Part shown: positions 34,358-42,741 of the stretch, in pieces
Layout: every line of letters begins with the position of its first letter
How positions within the stretch are numbered: position 1 is the first letter of the stretch
NCBI RefSeq assembly: GCF_001597725.1
Contig: NZ_LUTR01000003.1
Location: forward strand, 186,001 to 250,000
Origin: Neptuniibacter marinus
GTDB lineage: Bacteria > Pseudomonadota > Gammaproteobacteria > Pseudomonadales > Balneatricaceae
Direction of reading: 5' to 3'
Length of the DNA stretch: 64,000 bases
Position numbers and translations under genes: made by a program
The notes under the pieces: generated by a model
Databases searched by the model: none
The model's input: the letters and a program-made list of their open reading frames with translations, nothing else
What the model was told of the DNA's origin: nothing

Positions 34358-35851
34358 CTAGGCTTGTTCTGGGTCTAGTTTTAAGGTGGAAAGTGTATAT
34401 TCGCGAATTGATTTTAGGCGTTCAGGGTCTTGCGTAAGGTCGTGACCATAGGAAGGTATCATCTCCTTAATTTTTGCCTGCCACTCAGGTGACGCCAGTT
34501 GATCTTTAAAGCAGATTTCTACAATACTAAGCATCGCACTAACCGATGTTGATGCTCCAGGTGACGCGCCAAGTAAAGCAGCTAAAGTGCCATCAGCAGC
34601 GGTAATCACTTCAGTCCCGAATTCTAATTTCCCTTTACCGTTTTCATCTTTCTTGATGATCTGTACACGTTGGCCTGCGTGAGAGATCTCCCAATCATTT
34701 TCTTTAGCTTCAGGGATAAAGTTGCTCAATGACATAACACGTGAACCATGTGTCTGCATCACTTCACTAATTAGGTATCGTGTTAGATCCATATTAGTAG
34801 CACCAACATAGAGCATTGGTTTGAGGTTATTAAGCTTCATGCTGCCAACTAAATCGAAGATAGACCCGTTTTTGAGGAATTTAGTTGTGAACCCTGCAAA
34901 AGGCCCAAACAGCAGTGATTTCTTGCCATCAATGATTCGAGTATCAAGGTGAGGCACAGACATAGGTGGGGCGCCAATAGGGGCGGCCCCATATACTTTA
35001 GCGGCATGCTGTTCGATGATCTCTTCATTTTTACAGACCAGCCATTGGCCACTTACAGGGAAACCACCATATCCATCAGCTTCAGGAATTGCTGTTTTCT
35101 GTAATAGGGGGAGTGCTCCGCCGCCAGCGCCTAAAAATACAAAGCGGCTATCAATAACATCAAACTCGTTGGTTGCGTTATTTTTAATCGTGACAGACCA
35201 GCTAGTATCTTTATTTTGATAGAAATCTTTAACATCATGGTTAAGAAGAAGCTCAAAATCACTTTGATCTTGAAGGTTTTTAACCATGTGACGGGCCAGT
35301 GCGCCAAAGTTTACATCAGAGCCATAACGTACCCGAGTCGCCGCTATTTTTTCATTGCTCTTTCTGCCTTCCATGACCAGTGGCATCCATTTTTTAATAA
35401 CTTCAGGATCTTCACTGTACTCCATCACGTTAAACTGATGGTGTGAGCTTAGGGCTTCGTAGCGCTTACGTAAAAATTCTACGTTTTTATCGCCCCAGAC
35501 GAAACTTTGATGGGGGACTGGGTTTATAAACTGTGAAGGTTCGGGTAGTGCATTTTGCTGGACCAAATAGGACCAGAACTGCAGGCTCACTTCAAAGGAG
35601 GCATTAATAGCAAAGGCTTTGTCACAATTAATGCTGCCATCATCCATTTCTGGCGTATAGTTCAATTCACAATAAGCGGCATGTCCTGTTCCCGCGTTAT
35701 TCATGCAATCTGTGCTTTCGACAGCAATTTGATCGAGTCGTTCGATCATGGCTATTTTTAGGGATGGGTCCAGCTGCTTGAGCATAACACCAAGTGCCGT
35801 ACTCATCGCTCCCGCGCCGACTAGCAATACGTCTACTGATTTTGTGGTCAT
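34358..35851 (-). CDS. mqo: malate:quinone oxidoreductase
   Basis: 497-residue FAD-dependent, membrane-associated enzyme that oxidises malate to oxaloacetate and feeds electrons to quinone. The FAD site VLLVGAGAMSTALG is at the N-terminus, followed by NNAGTGHAAYCELNY, and the C-terminal part has GASPGASTSVSAML. All are characteristic of Mqo. It is a single-gene unit ending in a clear terminator. A TTGTTGCAGTGCAG motif lies about 165 bp upstream and resembles one upstream of phaC. Confidence 0.96.
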   Translation of the reverse strand: MTTKSVDVLLVGAGAMSTALGVMLKQLDPSLKIAMIERLDQIAVESTDCMNNAGTGHAAYCELNYTPEMDDGSINCDKAFAINASFEVSLQFWSYLVQQNALPEPSQFINPVPHQSFVWGDKNVEFLRKRYEALSSHHQFNVMEYSEDPEVIKKWMPLVMEGRKSNEKIAATRVRYGSDVNFGALARHMVKNLQDQSDFELLLNHDVKDFYQNKDTSWSVTIKNNATNEFDVIDSRFVFLGAGGGALPLLQKTAIPEADGYGGFPVSGQWLVCKNEEIIEQHAAKVYGAAPIGAPPMSVPHLDTRIIDGKKSLLFGPFAGFTTKFLKNGSIFDLVGSMKLNNLKPMLYVGATNMDLTRYLISEVMQTHGSRVMSLSNFIPEAKENDWEISHAGQRVQIIKKDENGKGKLEFGTEVITAADGTLAALLGASPGASTSVSAMLSIVEICFKDQLASPEWQAKIKEMIPSYGHDLTQDPERLKSIREYTLSTLKLDPEQA

Positions 35852-36293
35852 AGGAACTTCGCCATTTTAATAATAATAATGGTTTGTGAAGTGGCACAGG
35901 TAAGGGGGCTTGTGGCCGCAACGTAATTCTAATCATGCCGAAATAGCTTACTACGTGATTACCTGAGACTTCAGAGCCTGCAAACAATTGGATAAATATA
36001 TTACAAATTATATTGTTGCAGTGCAGTTGGCGCGAATTATACGGGTTTTGTTCTGAATGTCTTGGTTTGAGAGTCTAAAGACGTTAGCCATTTGGATAAT
36101 AATAGTCCTAAAGTATTATTTTTTAGGGCAAGTTGAGTTGTTTTTTTTCAAATCGCTGACTTATATCAATATTTACTATTCCGTTTAGCTATAAGTACGG
36201 GCTTTTTTGATATTAGTTTATATATATTTACATAGCGGATGGTCTGGACTAGGCTGCAAGCCTTATACAACATACATCTGCTTGGAGTTGTTA
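35852..36293. other. divergent intergenic region, 442 bp
   Basis: Between mqo and the SUKH gene. Apart from the TTGTTGCA motif at 36013-36026 I see no regulatory site with confidence, and no RNA gene. A longer frame into the SUKH gene exists from 36207 but lacks a ribosome site. Confidence 0.4.
36013..36026 (+). promoter_or_regulatory. TTGTTGCA motif upstream of mqo
   Basis: TTGTTGCAGTGCAG shares TTGTTGCA-S-TGCA with the site at 39082-39097 upstream of phaC (read on the minus strand). Possible operator of an unidentified regulator. Confidence 0.3.
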
Positions 36294-36695
36294 GTGGAAG
36301 ATATTATTGAGTTGTTACAGGAACGTAACCAAAAAGTTCCGGTGCCATTAGATCTACCGAATTACGATGATCTGGTTGAGATAGAAGAAGCGATTCTGAT
36401 CTCTTTACCAGATGAGTATAAACAGTTCATGCTTGAGGTAAGTGATATTGTCTGTGGTTCCATTGAGCCAGCGACATGCGCAGATCCCCAATCTCATACC
36501 TTTCTTCCCGATATGGCAGCAAGAGCTTGGGATCTAGGCATGCCACGTGAATATATCCCCATTTGTGAACATGAAAATGGATTTTATTGTATCGCTGATA
36601 CTGGACAGATCTTTCTATGGTTGTATGACGAGGGTATCGATGATGAGTGGGGATCAATATGGGATTGGGCTAAAGATGTGTGGTTGGAGAGTTAA
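36294..36695 (+). CDS. SMI1/KNR4 (SUKH) family protein
   Basis: 133-residue SUKH-fold protein: the helix YDDLVEIEEAILISLPDEYKQFM followed by strands, the segment YIPICEHENGFYCIADTG and the C-terminal WDWAKDVWLE are typical. SUKH proteins include immunity proteins to polymorphic toxins, but also housekeeping members; no toxin is nearby. The GTG at 36294 has GGAG six bases upstream and is chosen over an ATA at 36207. It lies 3 bp before the next gene, so the two are coupled. Confidence 0.82.
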   Translation: MEDIIELLQERNQKVPVPLDLPNYDDLVEIEEAILISLPDEYKQFMLEVSDIVCGSIEPATCADPQSHTFLPDMAARAWDLGMPREYIPICEHENGFYCIADTGQIFLWLYDEGIDDEWGSIWDWAKDVWLES

Positions 36696-36698
36696 TCT

Positions 36699-37112
36699 AT
36701 GAATGCCCAATTATTTAAACAGGTAGAGCAGCTGGCTGAAGCATTAATCTCCGCAGCAGATCGAGATGATGAAACTGTCTTTTATCAACTTTATGATCAG
36801 TTGAAGTCGTTATGTGAGCAGCACGTTGGTAAGAAAAGCGATCATCCGCTTTTCCTCGAAACCTTGGCTGATTTTACTGACGATAGTGTGACCGCTGTGG
36901 ATTATTATCAGCGCGCATTTTTAATTGCTGATTCGCTTAAGGAAAATGAGTATAAGGCTTCCATACAGTTCTCTCTTGCGCAGCGATTGATTGAATTAGA
37001 TCAAATAGGTGAGGCTAAAGCGGTATTGGTTAAAGCGGAGAAGTTTGCCAGCTTTACTGAAGATGATGTGTTAAAAAAAGAAATTGCTGAATTGCATCAA
37101 ACCGTGATTTAA
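36699..37112 (+). CDS. helical (TPR-like) protein of unknown function
   Basis: 137-residue acidic all-helical protein. A region like a tetratricopeptide repeat (AVDYYQRAFLIADSLKENEYKASIQFSLAQRLIEL, about residues 65-100) is followed by a second helix pair (IGEAKAVLVKAEKFA). No signal peptide or catalytic motif. I do not recognise a named family. It starts three bases after the SUKH stop, suggesting a two-gene operon and perhaps a physical partner of that protein. Confidence 0.7.
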   Translation: MNAQLFKQVEQLAEALISAADRDDETVFYQLYDQLKSLCEQHVGKKSDHPLFLETLADFTDDSVTAVDYYQRAFLIADSLKENEYKASIQFSLAQRLIELDQIGEAKAVLVKAEKFASFTEDDVLKKEIAELHQTVI

Positions 37113-37134
37113 CGGCTAAAATTTTAGCCTAAAT

Positions 37135-37163
37135 AAAAAAGGAGCCAATAGACTCCTTTTTTA
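37135..37163. terminator. bidirectional terminator after the helical protein gene and phaC
   Basis: AAAAAAGGAG (37135-37144) pairs with CTCCTTTTTT (37153-37162) around an 8-nt loop, between the convergent genes ending at 37112 and 37180. Confidence 0.85.
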
Positions 37164-37179
37164 TGGTTTAGCATTTATG

Positions 37180-38916
37180 CTAGTCGATACGAACAGTTAC
37201 GTAACGACCTGGTGCTGCTTCAATACCTTTATAAGTATCGTTGCCTTCAGTTTCTGGTGCGGCTACTTTTTTGCCTGCACGGCGTTTTAGCCATTCAGAC
37301 CAGTGTGGCCACCATGAACCTTCTTGGCGTTCTGCTGATTCTAGCCAATGGTCTGGGCCTTGACCTAGCTCACCGTTAATCCAGTAGTTACGACGGTTTT
37401 TAGAAGCAGGGTTAATAACACCTGCAACGTGGCCGCTTGCGCCTAGCACAAATTCATTTTTACCTTTAAGGAGTTCGGTACCAGGAAAGGTGCCTTTCCA
37501 AGGGGCAATATGGTCTTCAATGGTGGATAGGAAGTAGCAAGGGATCTTGATTTTTCCTAAGTCGATCTTTTCACCACAGAGGGTTAATGCGTCTTTCTTA
37601 ACCAATGCGTTATCAAGGTACATATTGTTGATGTAGAAAGTGTACATAGTCGCAGGTAGGTTAGTCGAGTCACTGTTCCAGTAGAGAATATCGAAAGGAG
37701 GCGGTGTCTGACCTTTTAGGTAGTTATTAACAACGTATGACCAAATTAAATCATTAGAGCGGAGCATGTTGAATGAGGTTGCAAGCTCACGACCACTCAG
37801 GTATCCCTGATTAGTAACTTTGTCTTCTAATTTTTTAACTTGCTGCTCATCAATAAACACACATAGATCGCCTGGATCCGAGAAGTCTAATAGTGTTGTA
37901 AAGAATGTGGCGGATGCAATTGTTGTATCTTTACGTGCTGCCATAACTGCTAATGCTGAGGCTAAGAACGTACCACCGACACACCATGCAACGGCATTAA
38001 CCTTGTCCGCCTCAGTAATCTCTTTAACTACATGGCTTGCTTTTATGATGCCCTCGTCTACGTAATCGTCCCAGCTAATGTTACCTTGCTCAATTGTAGG
38101 GTTTAGCCAAGAAATGAGGAAAGTTGTTTGTCCTTGATCAACACAGTATTTCACATAAGAGTTACTTTCTTGCAAATCAAGAATATAAAACTTATTGATG
38201 CATGGAGGAACGATCAGCGTTGGGCGCGTGAATGTTTCTTCAGTGGTTGGTTTGTATTGAATTAGTTGAAATAGTTCGTTTTCAAAAACAACCGTGCCTG
38301 GCGTAGTAGCAATGTTTTCCCCAAGTACAAAGGCTGACTCATCGGTCATCGAGATTCGACCTTTATCAACATCGCCTAGCAGATTTTTAAGGCCATCAAC
38401 TAAACTCTGTCCATTTGTTTCCAGTGCTTGCTGTAACACTTCTGGATTTGTCATGGCAAAGTTTGTTGGTGAAAGCGCGTCAATGTACTGCTGGGTATAG
38501 AATTCTAACTTCTTCTGCTCGTTATCGGACAGGTTTGCATTTGCTGCCATCTCTTGCATCAGCTTAGAGCTTAGAAGGTAGGACTGCTTGATATAGTCAA
38601 AAACAGGGTTTTGAGACCACTCTTCAGCTTGGAAACGACGATCACCACGGGCAGGTTCGGCAACCGCGTCAGATGCTTTACCGGTTAAGAGGTTTGTCCA
38701 TAAATTCATCTGACTTTGTTGATAATCGGTAATAGCACGAATCCAAACCGTTGGGTCTTCCCACGAGCGGTTTGCAAGCTCAGTCCAAGATTGTGCAAAT
38801 TGAGTAAAAACATCATCGCCACCAGAAGTGGAAAACATATCAAACACTTTTTGGGTCTCAGTGTTTAGATAGTCAATAAATTCCTGAGGGTTTGAGAGCA
38901 GGTTGTTGTTATCCAT
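37180..38916 (-). CDS. phaC: class I polyhydroxyalkanoate synthase
   Basis: 578-residue polymerase that joins hydroxyacyl-CoA units into PHA granules. The catalytic triad is C312 in VAWCVGGT, D468 in IEDHIAPW and H496 in SGHVAG (numbered from 38916). The length and the N-terminal region (NPVFDYIKQSYLLSSKLM) indicate class I. The usual lipase-like box GFCVGG reads AWCVGG here, a Gly-to-Ala and Phe-to-Trp change at its start. The ATG at 38916 has AAGG at good spacing; an ATG at 38937 does not. No phaA, phaB or phasin gene is in the window. Confidence 0.95.
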   Translation of the reverse strand: MDNNNLLSNPQEFIDYLNTETQKVFDMFSTSGGDDVFTQFAQSWTELANRSWEDPTVWIRAITDYQQSQMNLWTNLLTGKASDAVAEPARGDRRFQAEEWSQNPVFDYIKQSYLLSSKLMQEMAANANLSDNEQKKLEFYTQQYIDALSPTNFAMTNPEVLQQALETNGQSLVDGLKNLLGDVDKGRISMTDESAFVLGENIATTPGTVVFENELFQLIQYKPTTEETFTRPTLIVPPCINKFYILDLQESNSYVKYCVDQGQTTFLISWLNPTIEQGNISWDDYVDEGIIKASHVVKEITEADKVNAVAWCVGGTFLASALAVMAARKDTTIASATFFTTLLDFSDPGDLCVFIDEQQVKKLEDKVTNQGYLSGRELATSFNMLRSNDLIWSYVVNNYLKGQTPPPFDILYWNSDSTNLPATMYTFYINNMYLDNALVKKDALTLCGEKIDLGKIKIPCYFLSTIEDHIAPWKGTFPGTELLKGKNEFVLGASGHVAGVINPASKNRRNYWINGELGQGPDHWLESAERQEGSWWPHWSEWLKRRAGKKVAAPETEGNDTYKGIEAAPGRYVTVRID

Positions 38917-39467
38917 TGGTTCGCCTTTCTTTGTCATATCCGTTTTCCATCTAGCCTAGCTTCACATAGTCTTTATGAGTAGGAGGCGGGATTAAGGGCA
39001 ATAATTACCAGTTTCAGCATATTCGCACAGGTTTTTCTTTGCAAGAATACAAGAGCGTTCATTTAATAGAATAGCATATTATTGTGCAGTGCAACAAATC
39101 AAGCTATTCATTGGTCGATGGAACTTAGGTGTTACGACTAAATAATATGTTCATTATCGATCTTAGCAGCAATATATTGCAGTATTTTGTACTACTCATC
39201 CGCTGAACTGTATAAGCATTATTTGTGTTGATTGAAGAGGGTTTTAAAGTAATTACTTAGACTGCTGTCTATTGATCTCCTATGTTAGGTGAAACGAGTA
39301 GTTCTTATGTCTGCTATTTAGCCCCATTGTTTTTTGCTGACTTGATTAGTATAAGCGGCGATCTTATTTTTATTTAATAATTTTGTTGGTGTATTTTACA
39401 GAGAGTAGTGTTTTAGCAAGGCAATCTTAAAAAGCTTAATTAAGTATTAATTTGATGTGGAAAGGGT
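38917..39467. other. divergent intergenic region, 551 bp
   Basis: Long AT-rich gap upstream of phaC and the glutaredoxin-like gene. The only element I can point to is the near-palindrome at 39082-39097. A minus-strand TATTCT just downstream of it could be part of a phaC promoter. No coding frame or RNA gene recognised. Confidence 0.4.
39082..39097. promoter_or_regulatory. TTGTTGCA near-palindrome upstream of phaC
   Basis: TTGTGCAGTGCAACAA, reading TTGTTGCACTGCACAA towards phaC, is an imperfect inverted repeat about 165 bp before the phaC start, the same distance as the related motif before mqo. The regulator is unknown. Confidence 0.35.
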
Positions 39468-39716
39468 ATGCGGGAATTAGAGTTAATGGGAACCTTAGGT
39501 TGCCACCTATGTGAGGTTGCTGAGGCGGTTGTTACTTCAGTGGTCAATATGGACGTGTATGCCATCTACCAGGTTGATATTGCTGAAGATGATGACTTAA
39601 TGGAGAAATACGCTTTAACGATACCTGTATTAGTTGATCTACAGACAGGCAAAGAGCTTATGTGGCCATTTGATGGTTGCCAGCTGACTGCTTTTTTAAA
39701 CGAGCTATCCGTTTAG
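39468..39716 (+). CDS. glutaredoxin-like DUF836 protein
   Basis: 82-residue thioredoxin-fold protein with the redox motif CHLC (C12, C15) after MRELELMGTLG, and a cis-proline TIPVLVD. This is the DUF836/glutaredoxin family of small cytoplasmic proteins of unproven function. It is a single-gene unit convergent with tatD. Confidence 0.88.
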   Translation: MRELELMGTLGCHLCEVAEAVVTSVVNMDVYAIYQVDIAEDDDLMEKYALTIPVLVDLQTGKELMWPFDGCQLTAFLNELSV

Positions 39717-39748
39717 GTTATTAGGTTCCTATATTTTTTTACTGGTAT

Positions 39749-40549
39749 TTAATCGTTGATATTAAAAAAGTCGAGGGTAGTTTTCTGAACATCATGGTTC
39801 AGTTCTTCCAATGTTTTATCCACAAGTGTTGCGACTACTGCGGCAATATGAGGTAAATGACTTGGAATGTTGCGTCTAGATTTTGGTTTAGGCTTTAAAT
39901 CTCTTGGCAGTAGGTAGGGTGCATCTGTTTCGAGCATTAAGCGATTAGAAGGGATCTCCTTGACTAGTTTTTGCAATTCTAAGCCTCTACGCTCGTCACA
40001 AATCCAGCCGGTTATACCTATATGGAGGTCTAAATCTAAATAGTTATATAACTCCTGTTTCGAACCGGTAAAGCAGTGTGCTACCGCATGAGTAAAATCA
40101 TCACGGTGGGACTTGAGTATTTCCAACTGTTTTTTGTGGGCATCTCTTTCATGTAGAAAGAGGGGGAGTTTGTGGGTAGAGGCTATTTCTAACTGTGTAA
40201 CAAAACTGAATATTTGTTGTGCTGGCGTTGATAGGTTGCGATTGAAATCTAAACCCGTTTCACCTAAAGCCACGACGCCGGCTTCTTTTGTTAGTGTATT
40301 TAATTCTGCGAAGTCCGCGGATGAATGGTCTTTTGCATAGTGAGGATGAATACCTACTGTGCAGAATAGCTGTTTAGGGTAGCGCTGGCATAATTGAATA
40401 GCGTCTAATGACTCTTGAAGGGTTGTACCAGTAATAATAAGTTTATTTATACCATCGGTAAGTGCTTGCTCAATTACCTCATGCCGGTCTTTATCAAAAC
40501 TGCTATCCGTTAAATTTACGCCAATATCGGTCCAAAAACAGTTGTTCAT
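39749..40549 (-). CDS. tatD: TatD metal-dependent DNase
   Basis: 266-residue amidohydrolase-fold nuclease. Seen: DIGVNLTDSSFDKDRHEVI at the start, GIHPHYAKD, GETGLDFNRN, HCFTGSKQE, GITGWICDERRG and LETDAPYLLPRDL, which together match E. coli TatD rather than YcfH or YjjV. It degrades single-stranded DNA in repair of oxidative damage in E. coli. Minus-strand, 81 bp after slt with a hairpin between. Confidence 0.95.
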   Translation of the reverse strand: MNNCFWTDIGVNLTDSSFDKDRHEVIEQALTDGINKLIITGTTLQESLDAIQLCQRYPKQLFCTVGIHPHYAKDHSSADFAELNTLTKEAGVVALGETGLDFNRNLSTPAQQIFSFVTQLEIASTHKLPLFLHERDAHKKQLEILKSHRDDFTHAVAHCFTGSKQELYNYLDLDLHIGITGWICDERRGLELQKLVKEIPSNRLMLETDAPYLLPRDLKPKPKSRRNIPSHLPHIAAVVATLVDKTLEELNHDVQKTTLDFFNIND

Positions 40550-40570
40550 TCAAATAGCCTGATCAATAGG

Positions 40571-40609
40571 AAAATATCTAGGGGTGACGTTATCACCGCT
40601 AGATATTTT
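40571..40609 (-). terminator. long hairpin between slt and tatD
   Basis: AAAATATCTAG (40571-40581) pairs with CTAGATATTTT (40599-40609) and, past one mismatch, GGTGA pairs with TCACC around a 5-nt loop. No free T-run follows on the minus strand, so partial termination is possible. Confidence 0.5.
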
Positions 40610-40630
40610 AGTGAGTATGGTTTATCGGTT

Positions 40631-42592
40631 TTACAGCGCTGTTGCTTTGTTTTGGTTTAAAGCTAATAGTTTAATCTGCTTTTCTGTCAGTAGGCGGGCT
40701 TCACGTCCTGCTAAACGATCGTAAATAACTCGAAACGCCAAGACATTCTGTACATATCTACGTGTTTCTTTGAATGGAATAGTTTCGATCCATATATCTA
40801 AAGGAAGGTCACCGCGCTGTCGGAGCCATCGTTTTACGCGATGGGGACCTGCATTGTAAGCGGCAGCCGCAAATGCAGGGTTATTATCAAAGCGTTTTAG
40901 CATATCGCCTAGATAAGCCGAGCCCAAGGTTATATTCGTTTCTGGATCATAAAGTTGTGATGTCTTTTTATAGGGTACTTCGTGCTTTTGGGCTGTTTGT
41001 TTGGCCGTTTTAGGCATTAACTGCATAAGTCCTCTGGCCCCTACAGGTGATTGTGCATTATAGAGAAATGCACTTTCTTGACGGGCTATAGCCATGGGAA
41101 AGCTTAGATCTAACTCATTTTTTAAAGCGTGAGTTTTGAATAATTTGCTGTGAGGTTGAGGGAAGCGTAAGTCGATATGATCCCAGCGTTTCGTTTTAGC
41201 AGCATTAATAATAGCCTGTAAGTACCAACCCCAAGATTTCGCTAAGTAACCAGCGACATTTTTTTCTTCGGGCGTCATTTGTGATAGGGCTAAATTCCAT
41301 TCACGGTTAGCTTCTATTAGTCTGCCTAATTTAAACAACTCTCTGGCTCGAGCTACTGCAGGTTTGCTTGATAGTTGAGAGAGTTGCTCTGATGAGAAGG
41401 GGTTATTAATGGCATTTAGTTGGAAGGGGCTTTTGTTGAGTTCAGCAGCGAGGAAACCGTAAAAGCTTCTATCTTTAGATAGATCAGCTAATTGCTTTGC
41501 CTGACTTTTGTTGGGTGATAAGTTTCGTTCAGCAATTAAGTGCCAGTATTGCCATTTTGGGTCGGCTTTAGCTGTTTCGCTGAGGTGTGCGATACCTATT
41601 TTTACGGTCTTCCAATCTTGCTTTGCGAGTGCATTTCGAATACGGGTTTCAGTTAAAGACTCGATTTTATAGTCAGGATCTAGTAGATGAGATAACTGAA
41701 TTGCTTGGCTATGGTAGTTAGCATTTAGGCGAATCCCCATATATTCAGTAACAGATAGCTGCTCTTCTTGGCTCATCAACTTATCCCGCACTTTTATCCA
41801 AGCTTGGATCGCGCTAATCGGCTGTGTGCGATACCAGCGTTTGTAAATTATCGTTGCAACTTTGCCTCGACTCTCTTTTGGCAAGAAGGATAATGATTTT
41901 TTACTGATGCTTTCTGGTTTTTTGTAAAGCGCCCAAAACTGTTGGGTTTGTTGTTTTTGCTTTTTGTTTTTGATCTTTTTATCGATATATTGAGCGAGTT
42001 TAATATTATTTTCTTCGATACTAAGCCAAAAACGCTCATAAGCTTCATCTGATGTAGGTCTGCCTGTTGCCATCCACTCTTTAAATAAGGGGTCACAAGT
42101 CTTGGGCTGAGATTCTCCGACGACCCAAAGGTCTTTAGCTTTATATAGAGCCTCTTTCTTCTGTTTTGCTGTCCCGTTCAAAAATGCTTGAAGTTGCATG
42201 CACTGATAATGGGTGTGATCTATAGGGTGTAGGCTGAAATGTTGGGAATAGGAGTTCCACTGTTTTTGTCTGTTCAGGTGTTTAAGCCAAGTTTTATTGA
42301 GTCGCTGTGCTATAGGTAGTTCATGATTTTTTTCAATAAACGCATTAATTTTTTCAGGTTTTGAGCTTGTGAGATTTTTTAATATCTCTTGATAGTCTAA
42401 GTAAGGAGCTAGAGGGTATTCATCGAGTTGTGCACGTAGTTTTGCATAGGCTTCTGTTTTGTTTTGCTTTAAAAGTGATTCGGCCTTAAGAAACTGTTTA
42501 CGTAACGATTCTGTAGACGCATTGATAGTCGTTGCAAGAGTTAACAGTGTAAAACAGAAAAAAATGATGAATTTGTGCATGACACGATACAT
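40631..42592 (-). CDS. slt: soluble lytic murein transglycosylase
   Basis: 653-residue periplasmic enzyme that cleaves peptidoglycan to 1,6-anhydromuropeptides. A signal peptide (about 1-26) is followed by a long superhelical U/L domain and a C-terminal lysozyme-like domain with the catalytic Glu in ARQESAFLYN, SPVGARGLMQLMP and AAYNAGPHRV. This is the Slt70 architecture. The start ATG at 42592 has AGGA eight bases upstream. Confidence 0.94.
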   Translation of the reverse strand: MYRVMHKFIIFFCFTLLTLATTINASTESLRKQFLKAESLLKQNKTEAYAKLRAQLDEYPLAPYLDYQEILKNLTSSKPEKINAFIEKNHELPIAQRLNKTWLKHLNRQKQWNSYSQHFSLHPIDHTHYQCMQLQAFLNGTAKQKKEALYKAKDLWVVGESQPKTCDPLFKEWMATGRPTSDEAYERFWLSIEENNIKLAQYIDKKIKNKKQKQQTQQFWALYKKPESISKKSLSFLPKESRGKVATIIYKRWYRTQPISAIQAWIKVRDKLMSQEEQLSVTEYMGIRLNANYHSQAIQLSHLLDPDYKIESLTETRIRNALAKQDWKTVKIGIAHLSETAKADPKWQYWHLIAERNLSPNKSQAKQLADLSKDRSFYGFLAAELNKSPFQLNAINNPFSSEQLSQLSSKPAVARARELFKLGRLIEANREWNLALSQMTPEEKNVAGYLAKSWGWYLQAIINAAKTKRWDHIDLRFPQPHSKLFKTHALKNELDLSFPMAIARQESAFLYNAQSPVGARGLMQLMPKTAKQTAQKHEVPYKKTSQLYDPETNITLGSAYLGDMLKRFDNNPAFAAAAYNAGPHRVKRWLRQRGDLPLDIWIETIPFKETRRYVQNVLAFRVIYDRLAGREARLLTEKQIKLLALNQNKATAL

Positions 42593-42741
42593 TTACCAAG
42601 TCCTATGTGATGTTCCGTTACCTATTTATACGGCAGTTTGAGCTTATTATTAAATAATAATTTGTCTGAATGCAGCATTTTCATGCATATCTAGTAAAAA
42701 CTAGTAGAATAGCGCCTTCATAGAACAAAAGCTGAACAAAC

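Noticed and set aside
35697-35987. Minus-strand frame of 96 codons over the mqo start
   Set aside because: It runs in another frame through the mqo N-terminal coding region, with no ribosome site and no recognisable protein; a shadow frame.
36294-36695. Toxin immunity locus based on the SUKH protein
   Set aside because: No toxin, secretion or polymorphic-toxin tip domain is seen on either side.
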